64,000 nt of DNA. Source: Hirundichthys speculiger. Lineage: Eukaryota > Chordata > Actinopteri > Beloniformes > Exocoetidae. Numbering within the stretch: position 1 is the stretch's first letter; every line of letters begins with the position of its first letter. Where the stretch lies: assembly GCA_018398805.1 (NCBI GenBank), contig JAGFBZ010000261.1, positions 2,790,001-2,854,000 on the forward strand, given 5' to 3'. Positions 24,871 to 38,100 of the stretch are shown piece by piece. The notes under the pieces were generated by a model, which did no database searches, was not told the DNA's origin, and saw nothing but the letters and a program-made list of their open reading frames with translations. The position numbers and the translations under genes were made by a program.

Positions 24871-27800
24871 GGTGTGCAAGGTTTAGTGCATTTAAAGCTT
24901 TCTGAGCTGCCAGGGAGATCCATTCTGACTGGGGATGGTCATATTTTACATGAAACAGCTAAAAGCAGTCGCTTATATTTTTCTTTTTATACAGGAGGAA
25001 ATTAAAGAACCGTTAAGAAGTAGCAGCTTCTTCTCTTTGTAGATCTTTATCCATTTCTATAATGGGCTGCTGTTATTTTTCTTTGCTCCCCATTTCCCTC
25101 TGTGATGAGTCTCTGCGTTCCTTATATCTCATGTGCCCAGACCAATGTGGTTGCCCTGTCCTCAGCAACACTCCAAGACACTGTTGCAATAAAACACAGG
25201 TTTTGTAAGGCCCCATAAGACATCTCATTGACTTCTGAGCATCCAAGTGGAGAGAGTAACATTTATAGAAGTTAATTAAGAGGCATTTTGATCTTTCAAG
25301 GCAGTTAGTGTCTAAACAAAGGTGAGGTGGTGGAGTCTGAAAGGACATACAGCGCTGGGGCTTTCTTTTCTTTTTATTTATTTATTTTTAAACACTGGCA
25401 TGTCATCAGTGTGCAAAGTGTTGTCTATAAAGGTTGAAGGCTTTATCATTGCAGAGCAAGCTCAGAGAATTGAACTCTCAACCCCTCTGGTAATTTGTGA
25501 AGTATGCAACACAATGACTGTTGCAGGCCGACCAAAAATGTCACCCTGCCCTTTCCTCTTGTCAGAAATAAATTGTCAGAGTCCTTAGGGCACTAACTAA
25601 TTACTGTTCCCTCTGCTTGGCTGCCAACATGGAGGGGATGTGTATACTCTTATTGTATGTGCGTGAGATGTCGCCTCCGTTTTTTTTTTTTGAAAGTGTG
25701 AGTCTGTCTCTCTAAATGACTTATCACCACTTCTGTAAGGTCAAGCTCAAAGTATGTATCAGCTCCTTTGTGAGATGATCAGCAGAAGTGAGACAAACAA
25801 GTCAACCACAAGCCCTCACTAGATATGACAGCTAACGAAAGCAGAGGTACATGGAAGTGAACAAGGTGTTGTGGGTTGTTATTTTGAGAAGACGAGACAC
25901 TAAAACCCAAATCTGCAACACAGAGAAACATAGTCACACGAAATACAATATTGAGGATTCCTGCATGTGTGAACTGAAATCTTCATTCCATCAATCCATT
26001 AATTGAATGGGTTCATTTTAATTATGTAATAGGCGCTTTAGGTCAAGAAATACAGTCACTGCAGTCAAGTACGCACTCTTTCATCACCCCTCCATCACAC
26101 CCTCAGTCATCACACTTCATTACAATGTTTGACACTTGGCACAAAGTGTTTGTGCTTATATGCTGTTTTTAGTTTTTGCTAAACATGGAAATGGGTACTA
26201 TGAGCAAACATCTCCACTTTAGCTTTATATGCCCTAAGAAGATTGCTTCAGAAGTCTAATAGCTTGCTCAGATTCAACTTAGCAAATATAAGCTGGGCTG
26301 TCATAATATTAGCAGAGAAAAGGGTTTCTTCTGAAAACCATTCCAAATAAGACATGATTGCACTGTTTCATGCTGAGAAAGTATACAAGAATAATGTGTA
26401 TGCTTCACACATGCAACACTGAATGAATAACAAATGACTATTGGCGTACTCCAGTATTTAGGTCCGTAAATTAAAATGACAGACTCACACTCTTTGAAAA
26501 TGCTTTTATAACCCTTTTTACACTGATAAACATAAAGCAACTGTTTCTTTTGAAATTGATTCTGATATTTTTCATCATTATGGCATTATGTTATCAGGAT
26601 CAGACCAACAAATATGTGCTTTTACTTGCTGATGATCAGTTAACTGGGTGCACCTGATTTTTAGTACCTGGCTGCTACAGAACCTGTTACTTCCTGTTTT
26701 TCCACATATTTTTTAAGTTTAGTTTTTTTTCTTTTTTAGTTCTTCCTTTTTCATGGATGGTTTTGCTTGTCTGAGATTTACATTTTAAAATCAAGAGGGT
26801 AAAATATTAGTATGATTTCAATATCACAGGCGACTCAGATTCATTTTTACTCATACACGTTGGAGCTTGACCAGTGCAACCTTATTTAAGAAACAAGAAC
26901 ACCCTGAGATTATAAAACACAGCCACCACAGACCACAGCTGCTTCTGTCTTCGGCTGTGCTGGATATCTCTCTGGGAGACGTACAGAGTTATCAGCAAGT
27001 TATCAGCCTGTGTGGACAGAGAGCTTCATTAGCACAAACACTGCATGCCAGCTAACACTGCATATTTTTACACCCCCACTTGCTCCTTGTGTGAGTGAGT
27101 ATGTGATGGTGGATATAAAGTAGATGGGTCTAATATCACACATCTCTGGAAGCATCGACGAAAGAGCTCACTTACTGTTTTAAACTAGAATACATCTGAG
27201 AAACATTAATCAAAACTGTAAGCAGCAGTATTCCATGCCTGAACATCATGTAGGGTCAGTTTATTTTTTATTTTTATTTTTTATATTTTCATTTTGTTTA
27301 CCTCTGTGTCCTGTTGCTTCATGGTGAGTTGTTTTTATTTATTTTCTGAATAATTTCATCCAGTAACATTTAAATATGACTTATTTTGGCAGGTGGGTAA
27401 ACAGAAAGTCTGTTCTATGCCATAGTTTAGTTGGTGATTTAGGCCAAGTTGATTTAGGAGTGCTTTTGTGTGTCATGGGGGAGAGCTATGCTATAGTCAG
27501 CAAAACAAGGCTGTGGCTTGGCGGTTGTCCCTGCAACATGTTTAATGGGCCCTCCACACGTAGTGCTTCCCTGGTGAGAGTGATGCTAATTAGTGTACAG
27601 CACTTTGCACCTCTTTCCGGCTGCTCACCATCCTCACACAAGCACACACCAGAGCACTGGCACACATATGAAAACGTGTCCATACACATGTGTTTAAAGA
27701 GCGGGGAGGATTGCAAACCCTGAGTAAGCAGGCAACATGCAAATGCAAATGCAAACAAATAAGCTCACCCTCAGTTCAGCATGCAGATGTATTCATAAGC

Positions 27801-28139
27801 ACACGTGATCATATGCGAGACACACATCGATCTCAAAGATGCAAAAATCAGCATGTTTCTGCCCTCAGCATAGTTTTATACTGTAATTTCAGTTCTCTTC
27901 GACTGCCTTTTCCTCACTCCCCTAACTTGATTTGGGATCAAAGTAGTGAATGGAACTGCTTATTATATGTCGGCCTGAAAATTTTAGGATTTTTTTGGGG
28001 ACAGGTGGAGTTCAGTTGGTGCAATTTCAAATACACAAACATAATATACAAGTATACAAACTGTTTTAGTTTTGAAAGAAGGAATCTGAATACTGTATTT
28101 CAGCATCATCATCCAATTCTCATTTCATAACATTCCTCC

Positions 28140-28590
28140 TATGCTTTTTCAAAAGGAGACAAATCTGGACAGCAGGCAGGTAAGTTAAGTATTGTCTTTA
28201 TCATGCAGTATTGTTGTCAGGCCAGCAGAATGAGCGCTGGCGTTTCCCTGCTGATATAACAACAGACCTCCAGAGACAATGGCTTCCTTGATGACGGTAG
28301 AATACATCTTTCCAAAACTCAAATCTACCTCTCTGTACCAGTGGCATCACATATATGCAACCTATCCATACGGTCAGAATTGCTGCACTTTTGTACTATT
28401 TTCTTGTAAAAGCACAGGTATGTTTGCATCTTTGCCATGTAGAACGTAACATCAACTTTTTTAAAAGTGGACTGAGACATGCACTTCATATGAACGCGCA
28501 TCATGTCTCCAGTGTCTTTTGCCCGTTTGAGATGAGGTCGTGCCCAGAGGACTGCGTGTGTCAGTGAAGAGTTAACGTCCAACATCCTCC
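28140..28590 (-). pseudogene. IS630/Tc1-mariner-type transposase relic
   Basis: Minus-strand translation shows scattered matches to the DDE_3-type transposase of fish Tc1-like elements. In order these are WARPHLKRAKDTGD (compare WARAHLRWTDAKW), LHICDATGTER (compare LHICEGTINAER) and, in another frame, PAVQ/PACCPDL near 28165-28185 (compare WPACSPDL). Frameshifts and stops separate the blocks and no terminal inverted repeats were found, so it is an old, inactive fragment. The 86-codon frame at 28325-28585 covers the middle part. The consensus comparison is from memory. Confidence 0.65.
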
Positions 28591-29662
28591 GTAACTGTAG
28601 ACTGTGTCAAGTTAAAAGAGCTTTTCGACGTGCTATTGAAGTATGTGGGTTGAGAGATTTTACTTGCATGATGAAAAATTAAAATGATGCAATAGTGGTT
28701 TCCAGTTTTAGCCTTTACGCAATGCGATTTTTACGACAATTGTGATTTTGTTTATGCATAGAAATGTGTTTTCACTCGTTCTGTCACAGGTTTCTCTCAT
28801 TTTGACCCCATCGACATGCAGCATTGTTAAAATGATATGTCACCATTTGCAATCAATCGCTTGATTTATGCTCCTCAGGCAACTGCTCTGAAATTTGAAC
28901 TACTTTGTTCTACTTGTTTCAGCCTTGGACTCATGATAACATCACCTCAAAAACCTTGAGCATTGACATGACTTCCAGGATTATCCAAGTTCACAGCTCG
29001 TCCCTCTGCATCGATTCACAGAACATAGGATCAGCATCTTCGTTTGTTCAGCCTGGCTCCACAACAGCTTTTATTTGAACTAAAAAACCACTAAAAAGCT
29101 TCTTTTTTTTTCAAATGGATGCACTGACGCTTGTACGGATATGTGTGTATATTGGTATACTGTAAATGTATGAGGAAAAGAGTGGCTGTGTACATGACGT
29201 CCATCTTAGTTTATGGAAGAGTGTGGGTAAGACACACGCTAATGGGATGCAGAAAATGGTACGAGCAGTTAAGAGCGGATATGGGCGAGTGTGTGTCTAT
29301 GGATGCAATCAATTACAAAGCATTGGGCCTGCATGTTCTAGTCAGAGGCATAAATGTCAGCTCACTTCACTTGCACACGCCTCCATTTGCATCCATTAAT
29401 GCAGGGGGAGCAAGAAAAAGCGTGAGAGCAAGTGAAAAGAGGAGAGAAAAAAACAACTTATGTTTTATACGGAAGAGATGAGAGTGGGTGGGTTGGTGAA
29501 AAGCAGGGGGGAAGGGGGGAAAAATAAAAGAAAGACTAATAATACTAATAATACAAATACATGGACTGACCCCTCTGCTATGTAAAAGTACACACTGTAT
29601 GCCCAAACATATGTTAAAATTGCAAGGCAAAAACCAAGGTTAATAATTATCAAAATTATGTA

Positions 29663-29670
<8 letters not shown>

Positions 29671-29755
<85 letters not shown>
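29671..29755. repeat. (TA)n microsatellite
   Basis: About 37 uninterrupted TA units, one G interruption at 29746, then four more units. The Tyr-Ile-repeat reading frame over it on the minus strand is an artefact. Confidence 0.98.
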
Positions 29756-29829
29756 CCCACAGTGATTGTTTAATGATAATGATACATGCAGATATTATGT
29801 TGCAATTACCTAAGATGTTATGAAGTTGG

Positions 29830-32800
29830 TGATAAGGGCCCAAGACCTAATATTCATATATCAGTGTTGTACTTAATAAATGACTATTTGGCTCAATGCC
29901 AGCAAATACTTAATCTGGGAACCCATCATCTTTAGTTTGATGACTATGCCTCTAGAGACACTGGATAATTCTCAGCCTCCGGTGTAGCCAACAGATATCT
30001 GAATAACAGATTAAGGATATCCAGGCCATGGTTTCCTGTTAATATGACTGGTCATTGTTAATAAGCAGATACCATGAAATAAAAGCTAAATTGACATCAT
30101 GGAACGGCTAATGGTTTTGACATTATATTTTGGGAAATGTGTCCCATGTCTTCTGCTTTCAACATGCTGTTTACATGCTTACAATCAAAGCCTGTTCAAG
30201 CACAGCTGGTTAATTCATCTCATACTACATCTGGAAATCTGGACACCTCTGGTACCAAAAATCTTCTGCAGCTTCATACCAAGATAGATGTGCACATAGA
30301 TTAACAGACATCTATAGAGTGAAATCCTTGGGGGAAAAAAGAAAATAAAGGAAGCTATATTAGAAAAGAGGGAATTAAATTATTCCAATGAGCACGTTGG
30401 ACAGGAAAACCAATAGTGAAAAGACAGGCAATCCTGTCTTTGCACTATGGGTAAACATTCAGGAAGACTTGGAAAGGCATTACTTTGTTCCATATTAGTC
30501 AGACCTCTATCCTTTCAAGGGAATATGAAGAGATGCTACAAAGGACACTACAATCCTCAGACAAGTGATGAGGCTCCAGCTGTGATAGTAATTAGACTTT
30601 TATGTATTAAACATAGGTTTGTAGAAAGTACATATAAGAAATAGAAAGGGAAGAAAGGGAAATAGAAAATAAAGGCTGGATGGAATCCAGAGCAGCAGCA
30701 GGATACTGGTATCTCTCTTCCTTCCTCTGTCTCCCTAAACAGCAAACGTATTCCCCAACTACTGTACTGTGCAATGTCTCAAAAGCTTCCGAAGTCATTA
30801 ACAATGTGACAGCAAAAACTTGTAAATGTAAACGGCTAACTCTCTTGTCGAGGGCTCTTCCCATGCCTATATAGCCTGAGAACAGGAACTGGGTTCACAC
30901 AATTTTCAGTTAATCTCATCTCCATCCTTTTGAGGACTACTCAACCCTCTTCTTGATTTTAACTGATGCTGCATCAATGAGCAGTGGTTCTTGGATTAAT
31001 GAGTCAAACATGTTTAAGTCGTTCCCAGAGCACATGCTGGGAAAACATCTTGATTGGAATAGAGCAGTCAATTGAAATATTCTTTCAATATAAAAACAAA
31101 GTTTTAGCCAACTTCCCGTTTTAACCCACCCTACAAGGAAGTCTGAACATCAACTGAAAACTCAGCTGAATAAAATGTAAATGAGAAATATTTATTTTTA
31201 TTATTTTTCATTATGTTATAAGACTTCGTTTAACTTGCTGTGTTGCTGTGTCATCTTGTTAGTACGATTGTTTTTTTCAGGAGACACCACACAATAATCC
31301 ACAAAGCTGTAAATGTGCCAGTGTTTAACAACGCCTTGTAACTGGACCAGATGTTAAAAAGTCCATAAAAATAACAACATTCTGGAGAACATAACAGCAA
31401 CTTTTAAAGCTAGTCCAAGATGAAGTTCAGAAAACGGAGAAAAGGTTTGAAAAAAAAAAAAACACAAAAACATGTGAGTAGCATTCAAAGTGAAGCATAG
31501 ATAATGCAATAAAGAAGTGATAGAAAACATTACTGGTCAGATGTTTAGCTGGCAGTTAAAGCACAACAACACAAAATCAATCCAGATGAGGCACGACTGG
31601 ACAAAAATCAAATGAGAGCTGAAATGGCAGGCGTGCAAAAACAAAGCATGATGGCAAGTCAACTTGCATTTGTAAGTCGTTTTATTTATTTATTTTTTTT
31701 AAGCATACATGCAAATGATTGGTTCCAATTACTCAGGTGGCTGTTTGAGAATTTTACATTTTTTTATGTGGTAGATATTTGGCCAAACAATGTTTTTTTT
31801 TTTCATGGGAGAACAACATCTTTTCTCATTCTTGACCATGTTACTCCATCTCAAACATTTTTCCAACACATTAGTGTGTTAAAGGGGTCAGGAGCTAGTC
31901 ATAATGTGACATTTGAAACATGTATAGAGATAAAGTCAGTAAGGACCTCCCAGTGCACAAAATCATAGCTGGTAACAGCTATGTTACAAAGCGTACCGAC
32001 ATCTGCAGTAAAATTCCTTATGAGTACCAAATAATCAATAAGAACTTAACAATAAAACAATAATGCTGAAAGTGCTTTTCATCGTAACAAAAGATGTTAC
32101 CATTAAATGTTTTATTCCTAGATATTTTGCAGTGCTGCTTCCATCTCCTCTATGACTGACACCCCAATTCACATGCACTGCTTTGTTTGTATAATGCCTG
32201 ATGGAGGGGCCATATGTTTTACAAGATGAGGTTATTCATAGGTTGTTGTGTTAACCAGGAACACTGCTGAACCTGTCACTTTCTCTCGAGCTGACAAGCT
32301 TTATTAGAGAAGAGAAGGATGTTCCTGTTTATTCATGCTTAGTGTATGGCACGTGCCTTGTGTCAAACTAGATCCACCATGCATAAGCTTGTTACATTTG
32401 TTCAACTTGTGCTGCACTGGTACAATGGCTTTAGTCAGTCAGTTGTGATGGAATCAGAATTGTTCCTGAAAATAAGCGCGTGGGAGAACAGGGACACATG
32501 CCATAATATTGTGAGAAGGCAAATTGCCATTGCTCGAAAGAAAAAAAAAAAGCGATTGCTCATTTATGGTGTCTTGTGCGGTACCACAACAGTAAGTCTT
32601 TTTTAGTTTTTATGGATGCCTGAGAGTCATCCATGGGTAAACATATGGCAGAAATTAGAAAAAAAAATCAGCACCCCCAGAGCCCAGTCACATATAGACA
32701 CACACAGAATCACACAGTTCAGAACTCCATTCTGTTTGGCTATTCGTTTTTGTCAGTTTGTGACCTAACCCCCCCCCCCCCCCCCCCCCCCCCCCAACAT

Positions 32801-33860
32801 TGTTGAATTAACCACAGAGAGAAGCGTGGGTGGCTCGGGCCACAGTGCCAGGAGTACACTGGCCCAGAAAAAAAGCCACAACACAAACTGACTCTTGGCA
32901 GTGGAAGGAGGCAGTATTTTTCTTTTTTCCAAAAACTGATTACCTACTCCCTCTGCAGCGCCTGCTCTCTTACTTTCGCTCTAAGACAAGCTGTTCCCTT
33001 GGCAGCTGTTTCCACAATGCAGGTCCTCAAACACGGAGGGAGATTGGACTGTATATGTGTGTTTATACATCCGCGCAAGGGGGGAGGAGGGAGAGAGGTC
33101 ACGGTATTAGGAACTCTCCACACGCAAATGAAACCAATGAAACATGTCGGGCTGTTTCTCACCGTAGCCTCTAGGATAGTGAAACCGAGCACGATTAGTT
33201 CTCAACTTTACTATAATGCCAGAAACCATTCTCTTTCAGGGGGCTACGTCTGTCGTTGGACCACCTTCTGTTTACTGGATGGTCCCATTGTCATGGTTTT
33301 CCAGGTGTAAGCTCTCCTGGGAAGCTGCTTTCACCCCACCAGTTACTGACACTGTTATAATAAATATTCTCCAGATAATCCATATCAGTTCAGCTTTGCT
33401 GACATGAAGATAAGGATATTATCTTATAAAGCCTTATTATATTTTACATTCACCTCGTATGCATTGATAAATTGCAATGAGTCCTTTGCAGGTGCCTTTA
33501 GAGGGTAAGATGGTTACCTATGATACTTTTACTTAAAAAAAAAAAAACAAACAAAAAAAAAAACATCAAATGTGGGCAAAAAGCCAATGAGCTGAAAAAA
33601 AGAATAAAATAAAGGAAACCCCTTTTCTGTAGTTTAATATATGAAACATTTTTGCCGTTGGACAACAGCATGGAAGCAGATGGCAACAGAAGGGTGATGT
33701 AAACCATCCGTTTCCCTTAGCTTGTCTTTTATCTCTTTTACATTATTGTTCCAAAAGGTAAAGGGGCAGGTATCATTTCAGCAACCCAACAGATCGCCTG
33801 TCTAACACACATAAACACTTACACCAAAAGCAAATCTCTCCCATCAAAGCACCTTTATCT
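29830..33860. other. Unassigned intronic sequence
   Basis: Apart from the C27 tract at 32769-32795 no gene or transposon was recognised. Reading frames up to 118 codons lack domains. Confidence 0.5.
32769..32795. repeat. C27 homopolymer
   Basis: Twenty-seven consecutive C residues on the plus strand, i.e. G27 in a minus-strand transcript and on the minus DNA strand. Confidence 0.97.
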
Positions 33861-33879
33861 CGAAGACATCCCACTGAGC

Positions 33880-33995
33880 ATGCTCGCTAAGAGCCCGCCA
33901 TTGAGCCCCTGATACAAAGGCAATGAGATTAGGGCCTTGAATTACTCACGTTATGACTTGATTGGCCAATAATTTGATTGCAGTTACATCTCTAC
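33880..33995. other. Candidate conserved non-coding element
   Basis: Repeat-free block with SOX-like ATACAAAGGCAATGAG, a CCAAT box motif within GATTGGCCAATAATTTGATT, and ATTACTCACGTTATGA. Among the strongest CNE-like textures in the downstream intron. No alignment was possible. Confidence 0.42.
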
Positions 33996-34239
33996 TTCCC
34001 CTGTTTCTTCAGATCTCATCTCCCCTGTCCCTCATTCTCTCCCTTCTCCTAATCCCTGCTTCCCTCTTGCTTGAAGCATCAACAAGAAGTCTGGCTGTCA
34101 GCTTTTGAAGAAGAGTGTGACTGTTTCCATGGAAATGATAAAGCAAATTTTTTAATTAAAAGAAGGGGTTGGGAGGGTGCTCGGGGGACTGCTGAGGTTA
34201 CTTCAGTTTCAACTGGAAAACCAAAACATTATGAAATTC

Positions 34240-34480
34240 AATACAAACATCTATGCATTCATCCATTAACCTCTGCTTATCTGGGTTCAGGTCGTTCAAG
34301 CTGTAGCCTAAGCTGTCTGGGAGGACAGCAAGGAATTCCCAGGCCAGCCAAGAAATGGAATCTTCCGTCTGGTCGGGGCCTTCCTCCAGTGGGACATGCC
34401 TGAAAAACCTCCCCAGGGACGTGTTCAGGAGGCATCCTAATCAGATGCCCAAACCACCTCAATTGCATCCTTTTGCTTGC
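34240..34480 (-). pseudogene. LINE 3' fragment encoding the C-terminal end of ORF2
   Basis: The minus-strand frame at 34277-34468 begins MQLRWFGHLIRMPPEHVPGE and continues VFQACPTGGRPR, the hallmark C-terminal segment of a common fish non-LTR retrotransposon (L2/RTE-type). The plus-strand edge at 34255-34290 has CATTCATCCATTAACC-like sequence, matching the ATGGATG-type 3' tail of such elements. No upstream reverse transcriptase remains in this orientation. Confidence 0.75.
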
Positions 34481-34504
34481 AGGGAACCAGTGGCTCTCGC
34501 TATG

Positions 34505-34715
34505 TTGTTTCAGTTACGGTCTCCCAGGCAAAATGATCTTGGGGGATGTGCCAGACTGAGGGCGATTAACTCATATGGGTATTGGAAAAGCAAGAACTTG
34601 ATGTTCCTTCTTCAAACAAGGCATACTGGGCACCTGGAGCAAGGGCTAGAGGAGGGGCTAGTTAGCGAGCACCTGGTGGCTGGGACTTTACCCATAAGGT
34701 GAGAGCTTTGGCATG
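34505..34715 (+). repeat. LINE 5'-region fragment in opposite orientation
   Basis: Plus-strand motifs GGTCTCCCAGGCAAA, GTGCCAGACTGAGGGCGATT and GCGAGCACCTGGTGGCTGGG resemble the 5' part of the same broad group of fish LINEs (GCGAGCGCCTGGTGGCCGGG-type). It lies head-to-head with the 3' fragment at 34240-34480. Recognition is from memory of the consensus. Confidence 0.5.
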
Positions 34716-34950
34716 CAGATCCTTCTGCTGCTGAAATTGGCCCTGAGGAAAATTTACAAAATATCAAAAAAATACATGCAGAAATTACGAGATTATCTAT
34801 CAATCTCAAAATATATGGAGTACATGTAAAAGGCAGCTACATGAAAAACTGATAAAATCTGATTCTGGTAAAATCAGAATTGCTGTGATTCCTAAGTGTG
34901 AAAACAACACTACTTTGTATTTGTGTACTGCCTGTTCCAGCATGGAGACC

Positions 34951-34972
34951 AAAAAAAAAAAAAAAAAAAAAA
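34951..34972. repeat. A22 homopolymer
   Basis: Twenty-two consecutive A residues; a second A run of 23 lies at 35111-35133. Confidence 0.93.
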
Positions 34973-35110
34973 CCTGAAATACTGAATACCATGTCCCACA
35001 GAGGAAGATTAGAAATATTTATGTTTTCCTGGGTTCTTTTTGAACACTCTTGGCTCCAAAAGGTCAGTCAGCAGTCAGTCCAGATGGTGAGTCATGAGCT
35101 GGAGTGCAGC

Positions 35111-35133
35111 AAAAAAAAAAAAAAAAAAAAAAA
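35111..35133. repeat. A23 homopolymer
   Basis: Twenty-three consecutive A residues, 138 bp beyond the previous A run. I recognise no retroelement body between them. Confidence 0.93.
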
Positions 35134-35139
35134 GAAACA

Positions 35140-38100
35140 AAAAATCTCTATATGTTAGCTTCATTGTAGAGAGGCACATCTGAGAGAGTTATCATTAGAC
35201 ATGGCAGTAGCTCACTTATCAAGGCTGTGTCTTCCTTTTTCTGACAGTTAAAAGGTCTTTGTACCCTGTTAATAAGAGTTAACTGACTGTGCCGTGGTTC
35301 CTCGGTTGCTATAGTGCAGACTGTAACACTGTTATGAAAACACACTATATACAAAGCTTTGTCTTGTTCTCATGAGGACTATCGGAGGCTGAATGCACCA
35401 AACGGTTTTTATGCAATGCAAGCAGCTGTAGTGAAGGCAGTGTGAATGAGGGGGGAAAAAAAGTTCATCAGAAAAAACGTCAGATCATGTAATGCACAAA
35501 AAAGACTCAAGCGTACTTTTAAGGGGTTTCCAGCTAAGAGTTGATGCTGTTTGACTGCCAACTGTGAGGAGTGTATACTACCCTGAATATCAGCCTGGGA
35601 GACATTTTGTATCTATGTCACATACCATATAGAGTGAAAGATGAGGATGGACGCTCCCACTGAGCTGGTAGCTTGATAGTGATCATTCCTCCCTTTTCTA
35701 ACTTGTCTCGATTCCCAGTTATAACATTCTTAAGCTGCTGGACTTCTTTGGGAAAAGGCTGCCATCTGCTATGAATCACATCATGCTCTGAATCAAATAT
35801 AACACACACTTACAGCCCTGTAAACACAGGCATACACAAATGATGGCAGCAGACAAAGCGCAGTTGCTGGCAGAAACAAATATAACCCCTTAGAGCTGAA
35901 CGTGTTTGACACATATAAAAAGGAGAGAAACGCACTAAAAGGCTTAAATGTTTCTAAGTAAACCGGCCTGAAATAAATGGTGACATTCAGCAACTAAAAA
36001 GGTGCAGATATAGAATGATATGTATACTGTATATTATGCTTAACTTAAAGATATAAAGATTCAAAACTTAAATGGCACAATAATCATCTCTGGCAGCTAC
36101 AGAAATCTCAAAGGAACTGCTAAGACCTCTATGAGAGCCCGTTAAAAAGCGCCCAAAGACAAAGGTCACCACCTTGATGGTGATAATAACAGCACAACAG
36201 CACTGAGATAACCCAAGAGATACTGCGAAGATAAAACCAGAGACAACCGTCCTCCAAAACAGCAGCACCACAAAGACGGCGTGAAGAATACAGAGATGAC
36301 AGGGAAAACAAATGTATCACAACAAAGCACAACAAACCAGTCCTTGGACGAAACATAGACCATACAGCAAGTGAAGGAGACAGAAGACCTGCTTTTAAGT
36401 GCGAAGTGAAGGAACGGGAAACAATGTCAGAGATAACGAAGACAAATGCAGATAACAGGAGAGAGGAAGGGAAAAGGGAAATAACACAAGTCAGCATGTA
36501 CATGGAAGACTGACATCACAATGCATGCATCCAAAATATTTACACTGCAGACAAAAAGGGTAGAATTCAGCAACTTCTCGATAAGACCCTGTTCTGTACA
36601 CGTGTCGAAAAGCAGCATTTGGATGTATTTCAAAAACATTGCTTGCTAATTAATTGATTAAAGTACGTGAGACAGCAACAGATTTAGTGAGAAAACTATT
36701 AGTATAAAATTCTGAACCTGAAGATGTTGCAAAGTTTAAAGTTTGATTTTCTTTTAAAGCTAGAAATACATATATGAATCCTTGGAGAATGTTTTAGAAA
36801 TGTGCTGATGTTTTGTTTTTTTTTTGTAAAACACTTTGATGGAGAGGCAATGATCTAAAATCACCTCCGAGGGGGCTAAGGCACCCTTGTGCTATACATC
36901 TACCTGTCTCCTCTTAATTTCTCCGTCTGAACTGCTGACCATCTCTTATTACTCCATCCAGACCCTGGAGAAAACTGCATGTGAAAGATCCCTGGCACCA
37001 CCTCACTTTAAGACACATTCTTTTTCTTTACTTTCTCCTTCAAATTCCTCTCCTCTTCTGCAAAGTAAGAGTTGCAGTATTACAATTTACAGGAGCTCTT
37101 GGAGCATTGGCCCCTGCTGACCTTAGACAAAATATGATGGCCATTCTTCATTTTTATTTACTAATCTTACTTTATTTTTGAGCAGAGACAGAAAAATGAA
37201 TGAATTAAACACAATATTACACTAAGTGAAAAAAAAACATTGTTTATTTTATTGTTTTTTGTTTAACTCATTTGTTCATCACATCATCACATGTTGTCTT
37301 GTCTATGTACAAAGCCTTGTGGGAGCGTAGCGCTACAGTTAAAAAAAAAGATGAAAAGGTTTGTGTTGCTCTGAGCTTTCTTTTCCTCTTTAGGCAGAAG
37401 GAACAGGTGAGATGGTGTCAGAGAGCTGGACATCATCTCCAGTCCTGATCTGCTCTGTGTCTTTCAGCTCCATGTTACTACAGACCTCTCACGCATGATT
37501 GAAGCTGCTGGAAAAGGAAACAGTCAGCAGAATTTAACGTGGCATACCAGTGGAATTTATTTAAGAGGCAGATGGAAAAGAAGGTCGAGAAAAATATGCA
37601 GTATGATGAAAAGAGGAAGGGGAGGGTGAAGGAATCTGAAAAATGAAAGGTGAGATGATAGTCTGAGAACAAGGAGCCAGCGTGTCTGTTAGTATTTAAT
37701 TGATAGGAAAAAAAAAAGACCACAGTTAAAGAAATCCAAAAGTATATATGTTTTACACCATAAAGAAATGCACTGATCACCTTATTATTGCTCAGGAACA
37801 GATACAAGTCAGTGTTTATTTTGCAAATGTCCCATATTCAATACTGTACAAACAAAATTCAAGCACATCGGCCAAAAAATGTTTCGGTGATAACACTGAT
37901 TCAAAAAATCTGATTGATTTTCAGGATTAACCAGGTAGTTAGAATTAGTTATGTGTTTGACAACAGTTGTTTAAAATGTGTTGCATGCCCGAAATGATGT
38001 TGTACTGAATTGAAGCATTACTTTTCTTTATTTAGGATTTTATGCCTGGCTTAAAACAAGCAGAAACTGACCCATGCCCTAAATATGGCAATACTAGTCT

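Larger units (their letters stand above)
21414..28130. other. Unassigned intronic sequence with a few conserved-looking blocks
   Basis: No gene recognised. CNE-like texture at about 22235-22600, 24690-24870 and 27490-27600, and a CpG-richer patch at about 22920-23150. Short homopolymers near 24390, 24463 and 25680. Confidence 0.45.

Noticed and set aside
29640..29843. Frame with alternating Tyr-Ile repeats
   Set aside because: It is a direct translation of the (TA)n microsatellite.
30960..31080. GCAGTGGTTCTTGG resembling a hAT terminus
   Set aside because: No inverted partner or target duplication within about 1.5 kb.
36129..36503. 124-codon minus-strand hydrophobic frame that looks like a membrane protein
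   Set aside because: Hydrophobic residues follow from pyrimidine-rich antisense of an A-rich stretch; no domain or splice context.
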